NCBI RefSeq assembly: GCF_947500125.1
Contig: NZ_CANMRA010000013.1
Coordinates: 55,535 to 119,534, forward strand
Direction of reading: 5' to 3'
Source: an uncultured Kocuria sp.
GTDB lineage: Bacteria > Actinomycetota > Actinomycetes > Actinomycetales > Micrococcaceae
DNA length: 64,000 nucleotides
Positions 43,162-52,332 of this stretch are shown here, piece by piece. The translations under genes were made by a program, and so were the position numbers. Numbering within the stretch: position 1 is the stretch's first letter; each line of letters opens with the position of its first letter. The notes under the pieces are model-generated. The model was not told the DNA's origin. It saw only the letters and a list, made by a program, of their open reading frames with translations, and searched no databases.

Positions 43162-44790
43162 ATGTCCCTGGCCAGGCGCTTCCTCGTGCTGCAGCTGGTC
43201 GTCGTCGCGCTGGTGACCCTCGCCGTCTCCCTGGTCCTCTTCGCCCACGAGCGCGGGGCGGTCGTGGAGCGCGCCGAGGCCGTGACCCGCGTCCTCGCCA
43301 CCGCGCTCGCGGACGACCCGTACGTCCTCGCAGCCGCCGGGGACCCGGACCCGCACTCCGCCCTGCAGCCGCTCACGGACCGGCTGCTCGCGGACACGGA
43401 GCTCGACTTCGTGACGATCATGGCCCCGGACGGGACGCGCTGGACGCATCCCTGGCCCTCCTCCGTCGGCGAGGCCTACCGCGGCGACCGTTCCCACGCG
43501 CTCGCCGGCGAGACCTGGACCAGCACGGAGCGCGGCAACCTCGGCCCCTCCGTGCGCACGATCGCCCCGGTCCGGGACGAGGACGGCACGGTCGTGGCGC
43601 TCGTGGCCACCGGGGTGCTGCTCGAGGCCGTCTCGCAGCAGGCGCTCGCCCAGCTGCCGGCGGTGCTCCTCGTCGGACTGCTGCTGCTGGCCGCGTCCGC
43701 GACGGTCGCGGCGCTCGGGGCCCGGTACCTGGGGCGGGTCACCCACGGCTGGGGCCCGGAGGAGCTCGCCCAGGTCCACTCGCTGCACGACGCCGTGCTC
43801 AACGAGGCCACCGAGGGCCTCCTGCTCGTGGACACGGCCGGAGCCGTGCCCGTGCTCAACGCCCGGGCCCGGGAGCTGCTGGGGATCCGGGCGCCGGCGC
43901 CGGGACCCGCTCGGCGCCGGCCCCTCCCGGTCGCGGACCTGGGCCTGCCCTCCGCACTGGAGGCCGTCCTGCTCTCGGGGGCGTCCGTGCAGGAGCAGTG
44001 GTTCGTGGTCACCGAGCGCACCCTCATCGTCTCGACCCTCCCCGCCCGCGGAGCGCTCGCCGGGCGCGGCACGATCGTGATCCTGCGCGACCACACGGAG
44101 ATCTCCCGGCTCTCGGGACAGCTGCGCGCCACCGCCACGCTGGCCGGGGCTCTGCGGGCCCAGACCCACGAGCACGCCAACCGGATGCACACGGTCGTCT
44201 CCCTGCTGGAGCTCGGCCGCGACGAGGAGGCCCTCGGCTTCGCCTCGGCCGACATGGTGCGCACCCAGGTCCTGTCCGAGGACCTCCTCGCCCACCTCGA
44301 CGACCCGTTCCTCGCGGCCCTCCTGGTCGGCAAGACCGCCGCGGCGCACGAGCGCGGCGTGGAGCTGGAGGTCGTCGTGGACCCGGAGGTGCCCCGCATC
44401 CCGGTCTCCCCCGCGGACCTCGTCACCCTCGTCGGCAACCTCGTCGACAACGCCGTCGAGGCGGCCGCGGCCAACGCCGCGCGGGTGCCTCCCGTCGTGG
44501 AGGTCGAGATCACGCGCGCGCCCGACGCCGCCGACCAGGCCCTGGACACGGTCGTGATCACCGTCGCCGACACCGGGATGGGGATCCCCGAGGAGCTCGC
44601 CCACGAGGTCTTCGAGCTCGGCGTCAGCACGAAACCGGCCGGCCCGGAAGGACGCGGAGTCGGCCTGCACCTGGTGCGGGAGGTCGTGGACCGGTGGGGC
44701 GCGCGGATCGAGCACGGCAACGACGGCGGAGCCGTGTTCACCGTGACCGTCCCGGTCCCCCACGACACCACCGCGGGGCGGGTCCCGTGA
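43162..44790 (+). CDS. CitA/DcuS-type sensor histidine kinase
   Basis: Membrane sensor, probably for C4-dicarboxylates or citrate. 542 residues: membrane helix 1 at about 8-28, an extracytoplasmic PAS-like (sCache) domain at about 30-165, helix 2 at about 166-190, a cytoplasmic PAS-like domain at about 205-320, then the kinase core. The phosphorylation motif THEHANRMHTVVSLLELG carries His336 in the HExxNxxH form of the DcuS/CitA group. ATP-binding blocks are NLVDNAVEAA, DTGMGIP and GRGVGLHLV. Its stop overlaps the regulator gene by GTGA, and it is divergent from dctA. Confidence 0.92.
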   Translation: MSLARRFLVLQLVVVALVTLAVSLVLFAHERGAVVERAEAVTRVLATALADDPYVLAAAGDPDPHSALQPLTDRLLADTELDFVTIMAPDGTRWTHPWPSSVGEAYRGDRSHALAGETWTSTERGNLGPSVRTIAPVRDEDGTVVALVATGVLLEAVSQQALAQLPAVLLVGLLLLAASATVAALGARYLGRVTHGWGPEELAQVHSLHDAVLNEATEGLLLVDTAGAVPVLNARARELLGIRAPAPGPARRRPLPVADLGLPSALEAVLLSGASVQEQWFVVTERTLIVSTLPARGALAGRGTIVILRDHTEISRLSGQLRATATLAGALRAQTHEHANRMHTVVSLLELGRDEEALGFASADMVRTQVLSEDLLAHLDDPFLAALLVGKTAAAHERGVELEVVVDPEVPRIPVSPADLVTLVGNLVDNAVEAAAANAARVPPVVEVEITRAPDAADQALDTVVITVADTGMGIPEELAHEVFELGVSTKPAGPEGRGVGLHLVREVVDRWGARIEHGNDGGAVFTVTVPVPHDTTAGRVP

Positions 44791-45500
44791 GCGGGCCGGT
44801 CCGCGTGCTCGTCGTCGACGACGAGTCGCTCACCGCGGCCGCGCACGCCCAGTACGTCGAGCGCTCGCCGGGCTTCGAGACGGTCGCCACCGCCGTGTCC
44901 GGGCGGACGGCGGTCCAGGCCGTGCAGGCCGCCCGGCGGGCGGGGCGGCCCGTGGACCTGGTGCTCCTGGACGTGAACCTCCCGGACATGTCCGGTCTCG
45001 ACGTGGCCCGCACCCTGCGCGCCCGCGGCGAGTCCGTGGACCTGCTGGTCATCACGGCGCACCGGGACGTGGCGACCGTCCGCGCGGCGGGCACGCTCGG
45101 CGTCGTCGGCTACCTCATCAAACCCTTCACCTACGCCGTGTTCGAGGAGAAGCTGGCCGCCTACCGGCGCTACCGCTCCGCCCTGGGGGCGGCGGGGACC
45201 ATGGGGCAGGCCGAGGTGGACCGCGCCTTCGCGGCCCTGGGGACCTCCGCCCGGCCGGACGCCCCGAAGGGCCTGTCCCCCCAGACCCTGGAGTCGGTCA
45301 CCGCGCTGGTGCGTGGCGGGGGGTGGCTCTCCGCCGGGGAGGTGGCGGAGCGCAGCACGCTGTCCCGGGTCACCGCGCGGCGCTATCTCGAGCACCTGGC
45401 CGCACGCGGCCTCGTGCAGCGCCGCTCGCGCTACGGCACGCCGGGACGGCCCGAGCTCGAGTACGGGTGGGCCGGGCAGGACGTCTCCCCCGGTCGCTGA
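44787..45500 (+). CDS. CitB/DcuR-type response regulator
   Basis: 237-residue regulator partner of the kinase. Receiver domain at about 1-125 with VLVVDDESL, the phospho-acceptor Asp62 in LLDVNLPDMSG, ITAHRD and IKPF. The C-terminal part carries a helix-turn-helix (LSAGEVAERSTLSRVTARRYLEHLAARGLV is its core, about 185-214) and a wing-like end YGTPGRPELEY. This output type is that of CitB/DcuR regulators. Likely target is dctA; no operator was defined. GTG at 44787. The 211-bp gap to the convergent prpE (45501-45711) shows no gene and no clear terminator. Confidence 0.92.
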   Translation: MSGPVRVLVVDDESLTAAAHAQYVERSPGFETVATAVSGRTAVQAVQAARRAGRPVDLVLLDVNLPDMSGLDVARTLRARGESVDLLVITAHRDVATVRAAGTLGVVGYLIKPFTYAVFEEKLAAYRRYRSALGAAGTMGQAEVDRAFAALGTSARPDAPKGLSPQTLESVTALVRGGGWLSAGEVAERSTLSRVTARRYLEHLAARGLVQRRSRYGTPGRPELEYGWAGQDVSPGR

Positions 45501-45711
45501 GCACGGGCGCCCGGCGTGGTCGGCGGCCGGAGCAGGTGGTCCCCGGCCACGATCACCGCCCCCTCGGCGAGCCGATGCCGAGCGAGGGCACCGCCCGGTC
45601 CTGCACGACCGGTTCCGGCGCGGTCCAGACTGCGTCCGCTCGGCCGGCGGCGCGGGGCCGGGGCGGCCGCCCCGGCGGAGCGTCGCGGGTTCGCCGCCTT
45701 GCGCCGGAGCG

Positions 45712-47667
45712 TCACCGTCCGCGCGACGGGCGCAGCACCCCCTCGAGGGCCTCCAGCACGGAGGGGTCCTCGATCGTCGAGGGCACGGCGTAGTCCTCGC
45801 CGTCGGCCATCTGCCGCATGGTCTTGCGCAGGATCTTCCCCGAGCGGGTCTTGGGGAGCCCCTCCACCACGGCCACGTCCTTGAAGTCGGCCACCGCCCC
45901 GATCTGCCGGCGCACCAGCGCCACGAGCTCGTCCCGGAGCTGGTCCTCCGGCACGTCGGCGCCGGTCTTGAGTACCACGTAGCCCGACGGCCGCTGGCCC
46001 TTCAGCGGATCCCCCACCCCGATCACGGCGCACTCGGCCACCGCCGGGTGGGAGGCCAGGACCTGTTCCATGGCCCCGGTGGAGAGCCGGTGCCCGGAGA
46101 CGTTGATGACGTCGTCGGTGCGCCCCATGACGTAGACGTAGCCGTCCTCGTCCACGTGCCCGGAGTCGCCCGTGGCGTAGTAGCCGGGGAACGCGCTGAG
46201 GTAGGAGTCCACGAACCGCCGGTCGTCGCCCCACAGCGTGGTCAGCGTGCCCGGCGGCAGCGGGAGGCGCAGGGCGATGTTGCCCTCCTCGCCCACCTCG
46301 ACCGGCCGGCCCAGGGGGTCCAGGATCTCCACCCGGTAGCCCGGCACCGGCACGGACGGCGAGCCGGCCTTGAGGGGCAGCCTCTCGATCCCGAAGGGAT
46401 TGGCGCAGATGGCCCACCCCGTCTCCGTCTGCCACCAGTGGTCGACGACCGGGACGCCCAGCACCCGGGAGGCCCAGTGGTACGTCTCGGGGTCGAGACG
46501 CTCCCCCGCCACGAACAGGGTCTGCAGGGCGCCGATGTCGTGCCGGCGCACCAGCTCGCCCTCGGGGTCCGCCCGGCGGATGGCGCGCAGGGCCGTGGGG
46601 GCCGTGAACAGGACCTTCACGCCGTGGTCCTCGACGCGCTGCCAGAACGCGCCGGCGTCCGGGGTGCCCACGGGCTTGCCCTCGTAGAGCACGGTGGTGG
46701 CCCCGGCCAGGAGGGGCCCGTAGACGATGTAGGAGTGGCCCACCACCCAGCCGACGTCGGACGCGGTCCACATCACCTCGCCGGGTCCCACGTCGTAGAT
46801 GTTGCGCATGGACCACGTCAGCGCCACGGCGTGCCCGCCGTTGTCGCGGACCACGCCCTTGGGGGTCCCGGTGGTCCCCGACGTGTACAGGACGTAGAGC
46901 GGATCGGTGGCCGCGACCGGGACGGGTGCCGCGGGCTCGGCGCCCTCGACGGCCTCCGCCCAGTCGAGCCACTCGACGGCGGGCTGCCCGTCGACCCCGG
47001 CCCGGCCCCGGGCGTCCTCGACCGTGGTCTCGAACCCCGGGCGATCGTGCACCAGCACCGTCCCGGGCGCGTGCTCGGCCATCCGCAGGGCCTCCTCGAT
47101 CGCCGGGATGTACTCGATCCGCCGTTTCGGCTCCACCCCGCCGGTCGTGGTCACCACCACCACCGGCCGGGAGTCGTCGATGCGGGAGGCGAGCTCCTTC
47201 GGGGCGAACCCGCCGAAGACCACGGAGTGCACCGCACCCAGCCGGGCGCACGCGAGCATCGCCACGGCCGCCTGCGGGATCATCGGGAGGTAGACGAGCA
47301 CCCGGTCGCCCTTGCCCACCCCCCGGGCCGCGAGCGCCCCGGCGAACAGGGCGACCTCGTCCCGCAGCCGGGCGTAGCTGAAGCGCTCCTGGACCCCGAG
47401 CACCGCGGAGTCGTACACCAGCGCGGTGCGCTCGCCGTGACCGGCCTCGACGTGCCGGTCGAGGGCGTTGTAGGAGGTGTTGAGCTCGCCGTCCGGGAAC
47501 CAGCGGTAGAGCGGGGCGGCGGTGTCGTCGAGGGCCGTGGTGGGCTCGCGCACCCAGTCCACGGCACGGGCGGCGTCGAGCCAGAACCCCTCCGGGTCCT
47601 GCACGCTGCGGTGGTAGACCTCCGCGTAGCCCTCGGCCTGCGGCGGTGTGCTGTGCTCGGTGCTCAT
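45712..47667 (-). CDS. prpE: Propionyl-CoA synthetase (PrpE-like acyl-CoA ligase)
   Basis: AMP-forming acyl-CoA synthetase activating propionate (acetate possible). 651 residues. Seen: YAEVYHRSVQDPEGFW at the start, LLYTSGTTGTPKG-like YTSGTTGTPKGVVRD, DHWWQTETGWAI, YYATGDSGHVDEDGYVYV, GRTDDVINVSGHR and the C-terminal KTRSGKILRKT with the catalytic, acetylatable Lys. Closeness to PrpE rather than Acs is judged from the N-terminus, the RDNGGHAVAL block, and the neighbouring prpDBC. Its promoter lies at 47701-47729, directly beside a TGTATACA operator. Confidence 0.92.
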   Translation of the reverse strand: MSTEHSTPPQAEGYAEVYHRSVQDPEGFWLDAARAVDWVREPTTALDDTAAPLYRWFPDGELNTSYNALDRHVEAGHGERTALVYDSAVLGVQERFSYARLRDEVALFAGALAARGVGKGDRVLVYLPMIPQAAVAMLACARLGAVHSVVFGGFAPKELASRIDDSRPVVVVTTTGGVEPKRRIEYIPAIEEALRMAEHAPGTVLVHDRPGFETTVEDARGRAGVDGQPAVEWLDWAEAVEGAEPAAPVPVAATDPLYVLYTSGTTGTPKGVVRDNGGHAVALTWSMRNIYDVGPGEVMWTASDVGWVVGHSYIVYGPLLAGATTVLYEGKPVGTPDAGAFWQRVEDHGVKVLFTAPTALRAIRRADPEGELVRRHDIGALQTLFVAGERLDPETYHWASRVLGVPVVDHWWQTETGWAICANPFGIERLPLKAGSPSVPVPGYRVEILDPLGRPVEVGEEGNIALRLPLPPGTLTTLWGDDRRFVDSYLSAFPGYYATGDSGHVDEDGYVYVMGRTDDVINVSGHRLSTGAMEQVLASHPAVAECAVIGVGDPLKGQRPSGYVVLKTGADVPEDQLRDELVALVRRQIGAVADFKDVAVVEGLPKTRSGKILRKTMRQMADGEDYAVPSTIEDPSVLEALEGVLRPSRGR

Positions 47668-47700
47668 GGGTCCCTCCCGGGGGTTGCGGTCCTGCCGGAC

Positions 47701-47729
47701 ACCCTAGTGGTGCACGTCACACGGGACAA
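47701..47729 (-). promoter_or_regulatory. prpE promoter
   Basis: On the minus strand TTGTCC (47724-47729), a 17-bp spacer and TAGGGT (47701-47706) form a good promoter, start point near 47694, leader about 27 nt. The spacer holds TGTGACGTGCACCAC, an incomplete CRP-type half-site. Confidence 0.65.
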
Positions 47730-47735
47730 GAGTTC

Positions 47736-47743
47736 TGTATACA
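47736..47743. promoter_or_regulatory. TGTATACA operator copy 1, beside the prpE -35
   Basis: Perfect 8-bp palindrome TGTATACA in an AT-richer patch of otherwise GC-rich DNA; GntR regulators of the FCD group typically bind such sites. It lies 7 bp upstream of the prpE -35. Confidence 0.65.
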
Positions 47744-47798
47744 TTGATGCGGGATCTACCCGGGCAGTCCCGAACCTCTCGCCATGCCCCCGGAACTG

Positions 47799-47806
47799 TG
47801 TATACA
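47799..47806. promoter_or_regulatory. TGTATACA operator copy 2, over the gntR -10
   Basis: Second perfect TGTATACA, 63 bp centre to centre from copy 1, which is six helical turns. It overlaps a TACAAT -10-like element (47803-47808) for the GntR gene, so binding would block that promoter. A half copy TGTATTG follows at 47814. Confidence 0.65.
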
Positions 47807-47818
47807 ATGCTCGTGTAT

Positions 47819-47834
47819 TGTGATGCCTGTCACC
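47819..47834. promoter_or_regulatory. CRP/GlxR-type palindrome upstream of gntR
   Basis: TGTGATGCCTGTCACC matches TGTGA-N6-TCACA at nine of ten defined positions, the same variant as at 43056. It lies just after the expected gntR start point and 70 bp before the GTG. Confidence 0.58.
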
Positions 47835-47888
47835 CAGGCTCCGCGTCGCACTCCCCCCGGCGCGGTCCGCGAGAGCGAGGAGGGAGCC

Positions 47889-48566
47889 GTGCGAGCCAGC
47901 GACCGCGCCTACGAGGCTCTGCGGGAGGACATCGTCGAGTGGCGGCTGCTCCCGGGCCAGGTGCTGGGAGAGGTCGAGCAGTCGGAACGCTTCGGCATCT
48001 CCCGCACGCCGATCCGCGAGGCCCTGAGCCGGCTCACCGCCGACGGTCTCGCGGAGGCGCACCGGGGCCGCGGCGTGGTGGTCTCCCAGGTCTCCCTCGA
48101 GGACGTCCGCGCCCTCTTCGAGCTGCGGGAGGCCCTCGACTGCCGAGCGGCCCGGCTCGCCGCTCGGCGCCGCGACCCCGTCGCGTTCCAGGGGCTGGCG
48201 GCCGAGCTCGAGGCCGTCGTGGCCCAGCTCCACGGTCCGGGCACGGACCGGGCCGGGTACTACGACCTCGTGGAGCGCATGGACCGGGCCATCGACGAGG
48301 CCACGGCCAATCCGTACCTCACCTCGGCCCAGCGCTCCCTGCGCCTGCACCTGGCCCGGGTGCGCAAGCTCTCCCGCACCAACCCCGACCGGCTCGCCCG
48401 CGCGGCCGCCGAGCACGCCCAGATCGCCCGCGCCATCGCGGAGGGCTCCGAGGAGCTCGCCGAGGCCGCCACGCGCGTGCACCTGGCCAACTCCCTGCAG
48501 GCCGTCCTGACCACCCCTGTCCGCGAGTGGGTCCAGCCCGCTCCCCCGCTCGAGGCCGCCGGCTGA
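47889..48566 (+). CDS. GntR-family (FCD) regulator of propionate genes
   Basis: 225-residue regulator: winged helix at about 1-70 ([20 protein letters not shown], then [20 protein letters not shown] and [10 protein letters not shown]) and an all-helical FCD effector domain with [15 protein letters not shown], the metal or acid-binding Asp/His region ([13 protein letters not shown]) and [13 protein letters not shown]. Effector is probably a methylcitrate-cycle acid (inference). The GTG at 47889 has GAGGAGGG about five bases upstream and gives the usual family length; in-frame ATG at 47823 falls inside the CRP-type site. Divergent from prpE and 58 bp upstream of prpD. Confidence 0.9.
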   Translation: MRASDRAYEALREDIVEWRLLPGQVLGEVEQSERFGISRTPIREALSRLTADGLAEAHRGRGVVVSQVSLEDVRALFELREALDCRAARLAARRRDPVAFQGLAAELEAVVAQLHGPGTDRAGYYDLVERMDRAIDEATANPYLTSAQRSLRLHLARVRKLSRTNPDRLARAAAEHAQIARAIAEGSEELAEAATRVHLANSLQAVLTTPVREWVQPAPPLEAAG

Positions 48567-48624
48567 GCGCGGGCACCACCTCGGCCGCCGTCAGCGGCCG
48601 TCCGTCCCCACGAGAGGAAATCCC

Positions 48625-50145
48625 ATGACCGTTCTCCACCACGTGCGCGTCCACCCGTCCAAGGACAACCTGCCCCGGCAGGAGCAGCTGGCCTGGAAGA
48701 TGGCCGAGGTCGCCGCGGACCCGGTCGAGGTCACCCCGGAGGTGACCGAGATGGTCGTCAACCGGGTCCTGGACAACGCGTCGGTGGCGATCGCCTCGCT
48801 CAACCGGGACCCGATCGTCTCGGCCCGGGACCAGGCGCTCGCCCACGCGCCGGGCCCCCACGGGACCGGGTCCGCCCTCTACGGGGTCCCCGCGCAGCGG
48901 CACAAGGTCTCCCCGGAGTGGGCGGCCTGGGCCAACGGCGTGGCAGTGCGCGAGCTCGACTACCACGACACGTTCCTGGCCGCCGAGTACTCCCACCCCG
49001 GGGACAACATCCCGCCGATCCTCGCCGTCGCCCAGCACGTGGGCTCCACCGGCCACGACCTGGTGCGCGGCATCGCCACCGGCTACGAGCTGCAGGTGGA
49101 CCTCGTGAAGGCCATCTGCCTGCACTCCCACAAGATCGACCACGTCGCCCACCTGGGCCCGTCCGCGGCCGCCGGGATCGGCACCCTGCTGGGTCTTCCC
49201 GTGGAGGCGATCTTCCACGCGATCGGCCAGGGCCTGCACACCACCACCGCGACCCGCCAGTCCCGCAAGGGCGAGATCTCCACCTGGAAGGCCCACGCCC
49301 CGGCCTTCGCCGGGAAGATGGCCGTGGAGGCCGTGGACCGCGCGATGCGCGGGCAGACCTCCCCCACCCCCATCTACGAGGGCGAGGACGGGGTCATCGC
49401 CTGGCTGCTGGACGGCCCCGGCGCCGCCTACGAGGTGCCGCTGCCCGCCCCCGGCGAGGCCAAGGCCGCGATCCTGGACACCTACACCAAGGAGCACTCC
49501 GCCGAGTACCAGGCGCAGGCCTGGATCGACCTGGCCCGCAAGCTGCACCGCGAGCACCCCGAGGCGAAGGACCCCGGCAACGTGACCTCGGTGGTGATCC
49601 GCACCAGCCACCACACCCACTACGTGATCGGCTCCGGGGCCAACGACCCGCAGAAGTACGACCCCACCGCATCGCGGGAGACCCTGGACCACTCGATCCC
49701 CTACATCTTCACCGTGGCCCTGCAGGACGGCACCTGGCACCACGTGGACTCCTACGCCCCGGAGCGCGCCGGACGCCCGGACACCGTCGAGCTGTGGCAG
49801 AAGGTCACCACCGCCGAGGACCCCGAGTGGACCCGCCGCTACCACTCCCTGGACATCGGCGAGAAGGCCTTCGGCGGGTCGGTGGAGATCACCCTCACCG
49901 ACGGCACCGTGATCCGGGACGAGATCGCGGTCGCCGACGCCCACCCGCTGGGCGCCCGCCCGTTCGCCCGCGAGCAGTACGTCACCAAGCTGCGGACGCT
50001 GGCCGCCGGGATCGTCGCCGACGACGAGCTGGAGCGCTTCATCAGTGCGGCCGAGAACCTCCCGGACCTGGGCGCCGGCGAGCTGGACGCCCTCAACGTC
50101 ACCGCCTCCGTGGAACTGCGCACCGGCACGAAGGGAATCTTCTGA
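48625..50145 (+). CDS. prpD: 2-methylcitrate dehydratase
   Basis: MmgE/PrpD-family dehydratase turning 2-methylcitrate into 2-methyl-cis-aconitate. 506 residues. Seen: [71 protein letters not shown] and the C-terminal [14 protein letters not shown]. The last part fits the long PrpD subgroup used in propionate catabolism. Start ATG at 48625 follows GAGAGGA. Two bases separate its stop from prpB. Confidence 0.94.
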   Translation: MTVLHHVRVHPSKDNLPRQEQLAWKMAEVAADPVEVTPEVTEMVVNRVLDNASVAIASLNRDPIVSARDQALAHAPGPHGTGSALYGVPAQRHKVSPEWAAWANGVAVRELDYHDTFLAAEYSHPGDNIPPILAVAQHVGSTGHDLVRGIATGYELQVDLVKAICLHSHKIDHVAHLGPSAAAGIGTLLGLPVEAIFHAIGQGLHTTTATRQSRKGEISTWKAHAPAFAGKMAVEAVDRAMRGQTSPTPIYEGEDGVIAWLLDGPGAAYEVPLPAPGEAKAAILDTYTKEHSAEYQAQAWIDLARKLHREHPEAKDPGNVTSVVIRTSHHTHYVIGSGANDPQKYDPTASRETLDHSIPYIFTVALQDGTWHHVDSYAPERAGRPDTVELWQKVTTAEDPEWTRRYHSLDIGEKAFGGSVEITLTDGTVIRDEIAVADAHPLGARPFAREQYVTKLRTLAAGIVADDELERFISAAENLPDLGAGELDALNVTASVELRTGTKGIF

Positions 50146-50147
50146 GC

Positions 50148-51056
50148 ATGCTGTTCTCCACCACCACCCCCGAGGCCAAGCGGATCGCCCTGCGCGAGAT
50201 GCTGGCCGGCCCGTCCACCGTCCGCTTCCCCGGCGCCTACACCCCGCTGTCCACGACACTGATCCAGGAGCAGGGCTTCGACGGCGTCTACATCTCCGGG
50301 GCCGTGCTCGCCAACGAGCTCGGCTTCCCCGACATCGGCCTCACCGCCCTGCCCGAGGTCGCGCAGCGGGCCGGGCAGATCGCCCGGGTCACGGACCTGC
50401 CCTGCCTCGTGGACGCCGACACCGGCTTCGGGGAGCCCATGAACGTGGCCCGCACCGTGCAGGAGCTCGAGAACGCCGGCCTGGCCGGGTGCCACATCGA
50501 GGACCAGTTCAACCCCAAGCGCTGCGGCCACCTGGACGGCAAGAACGTCGTGGACCTGGCCACCGCCGTCAAGCGGATCCGGGCCGCCGCCGAGGCCCGC
50601 CGGGACCCGAACTTCCTGATCATGGCGCGCACCGACATCCGCGGCGTCGAGGGCCTGGACGCCGCGACGGACCGGGCCCGGGCCCTGGTGGACGCCGGCG
50701 CGGACGCGATCTTCCCCGAGGCGATGGCCGACCTCTCGGAGTTCGAGGCGATGCGGGCGGCCGTGGACGTGCCGATCCTGGCGAACATGACCGAGTTCGG
50801 GAAGTCGCAGCTGTTCACCGCCGACCAGCTCCAGGAGGTGGGGGTGAACATGATCATCTACCCGGTGACCCTGATGCGCGCCGCCCTGGGCGCCATGGAG
50901 CGGGTGCTGGACACCATCCGCACCGACGGCACGCAGGAGGCGGCCGTGCCGGACATGCTCACTCGCGCCCGGCTCTACGAGCTGGTGGACTACAACGGGT
51001 ACAACCAGTTCGACTCCGGGGTCTTCGACTTCGAGGTCCCCGGACTGCACCACTGA
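50148..51056 (+). CDS. prpB: 2-methylisocitrate lyase
   Basis: Isocitrate lyase superfamily enzyme splitting 2-methylisocitrate into succinate and pyruvate. 302 residues. Seen: ALREMLAGPSTVRFPGAYTP, DADTGFGEPMNVARTV, EDQFNPKRCGHLDGK with catalytic Cys126 in KRCGH, MARTDIRGVEG and FPEAMADLSEF. KRCGH with the short length separates it from isocitrate lyase. Middle gene of prpDBC; 37 bp before prpC. Confidence 0.95.
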   Translation: MLFSTTTPEAKRIALREMLAGPSTVRFPGAYTPLSTTLIQEQGFDGVYISGAVLANELGFPDIGLTALPEVAQRAGQIARVTDLPCLVDADTGFGEPMNVARTVQELENAGLAGCHIEDQFNPKRCGHLDGKNVVDLATAVKRIRAAAEARRDPNFLIMARTDIRGVEGLDAATDRARALVDAGADAIFPEAMADLSEFEAMRAAVDVPILANMTEFGKSQLFTADQLQEVGVNMIIYPVTLMRAALGAMERVLDTIRTDGTQEAAVPDMLTRARLYELVDYNGYNQFDSGVFDFEVPGLHH

Positions 51057-51093
51057 CCGCACCCACCGCACCGACCACGTGAAGGAGACCACC

Positions 51094-52236
51094 ATGACCG
51101 AGACCCAGAGCGAGGTCCACAAGGGGCTGGCCGGCGTCGTCGCCGACTACACGGCCGTTTCCAAGGTCAACCCGGACACGAACTCCCTGCTGTACCGCGG
51201 GTATCCCGTGCAGGAGCTCGCCGCGTCCTGCTCCTTCGAGCAGGTCGCCCTGCTGCTGTGGAACGGTGAGCTGCCCACGGACGAGGAGCTGGCGGAGTTC
51301 CGGGCCCGGGAGCGGGAGCACCGGGCGCTGACGCCGGAGCTGAAGGCGATCATCGACGCCCTGCCGACCACCTGCCACCCCATGGACGTGTGCCGCACCG
51401 CGGCGTCCGTCCTGGGCGCGCAGGACCCGCAGGCCGAGGACTCCTCCCCGGAGGCGAACCTCGCCAAGGCGCAGAAGCTGTTCGCGGCCATGCCCGCCGT
51501 CGTCTGCTACGACCAGCGCCGCCGCCGCGGCGAGGACGTCGTGCCCCCGCGCGAGGACCTCGACTACTCCGCGAACTTCCTGTGGATGGCCTTCGGCGAG
51601 GAGGCCGACCCCAAGGTCGTCGAGGCGTTCAACGTGTCGATGATCCTCTACGCCGAGCACTCCTTCAACGCCTCGACGTTCACGGCCCGGGTGGTGACCT
51701 CGACGCTGTCGGATCTGCACTCGGCGGTCACCGCCGCCATCGGCGCGCTCAAGGGCCCGCTGCACGGCGGGGCCAACGAGGCCGTCATGGAGACGTTCGT
51801 GGAGCTGGGCATCCGCAAGGAGGAGACCGAGGCCGAGGCCGAGGCCCGCGCCAAGGCCTGGATGGACGAGGCCCTGGCGGCGAAGAAGAAGGTCATGGGC
51901 TTCGGCCACCGCGTGTACAAGCACGGGGACTCGCGGGTGCCGACCATGAAGGCGGCCCTGGACACGATGATCGACCACTACGGCAGGGGCGAGCTGCTGG
52001 GCCTGTACAACGGGCTCGAGAGGTCCATGGACCAGGCCAAGGGCATCAAGCCCAACCTCGACTACCCGGCGGGTCCGACGTACTGGCTCATGGGCTTCGA
52101 CATCCCCACGTTCACGCCGCTGTTCGTGGCCGCCCGGATCACGGGCTGGACCGCCCACATCATGGAGCAGGTCGCCTCCAACTCCCTGATCCGCCCGCTG
52201 TCCGAGTACAACGGGCCCGACGAGCGGCACCTGTAG
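51094..52236 (+). CDS. prpC: 2-methylcitrate synthase
   Basis: Condenses propionyl-CoA with oxaloacetate. 380 residues, the short type of citrate synthase. Seen: GLAGVVADYTAVSKV, YRGYPVQELAASCSF, the catalytic His regions AEHSFNASTFTARVV and GPLHGGANEAVM, and GFGHRVYKHGDSRVP. Length and the prp context favour methylcitrate over citrate synthase. ATG at 51094 is chosen because GAAGGAG lies six bases upstream; an earlier in-frame GTG overlaps that site. A strong hairpin follows the stop. Confidence 0.93.
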   Translation: MTETQSEVHKGLAGVVADYTAVSKVNPDTNSLLYRGYPVQELAASCSFEQVALLLWNGELPTDEELAEFRAREREHRALTPELKAIIDALPTTCHPMDVCRTAASVLGAQDPQAEDSSPEANLAKAQKLFAAMPAVVCYDQRRRRGEDVVPPREDLDYSANFLWMAFGEEADPKVVEAFNVSMILYAEHSFNASTFTARVVTSTLSDLHSAVTAAIGALKGPLHGGANEAVMETFVELGIRKEETEAEAEARAKAWMDEALAAKKKVMGFGHRVYKHGDSRVPTMKAALDTMIDHYGRGELLGLYNGLERSMDQAKGIKPNLDYPAGPTYWLMGFDIPTFTPLFVAARITGWTAHIMEQVASNSLIRPLSEYNGPDERHL

Positions 52237-52246
52237 CGCGGCGCCC

Positions 52247-52282
52247 GACGGGGCGGGCCCGGGCACCCGGGCCCGCCCCGTC
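52247..52282 (+). terminator. Terminator hairpin of prpDBC
   Basis: Arms 52247-52263 and 52266-52282 are 17-base exact complements (about 16 pairs with a GCAC loop), starting 10 bp after the prpC stop. No U tract. Confidence 0.75.
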
Positions 52283-52332
52283 CGGCCCGCCACGGTCCGC
52301 CACGGTGGCCTCGGCCCGGGAGAAATCCACCG

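Noticed and set aside
45501..45711. Possible small gene or terminator between the response regulator and prpE
   Set aside because: No start with SD, no coding pattern, and only imperfect stems were found.
47707..47723. A fourth CRP-type site in the prpE promoter spacer
   Set aside because: Only the TGTGA half is good; the other half (CCACT) does not match, so it is noted but not called.
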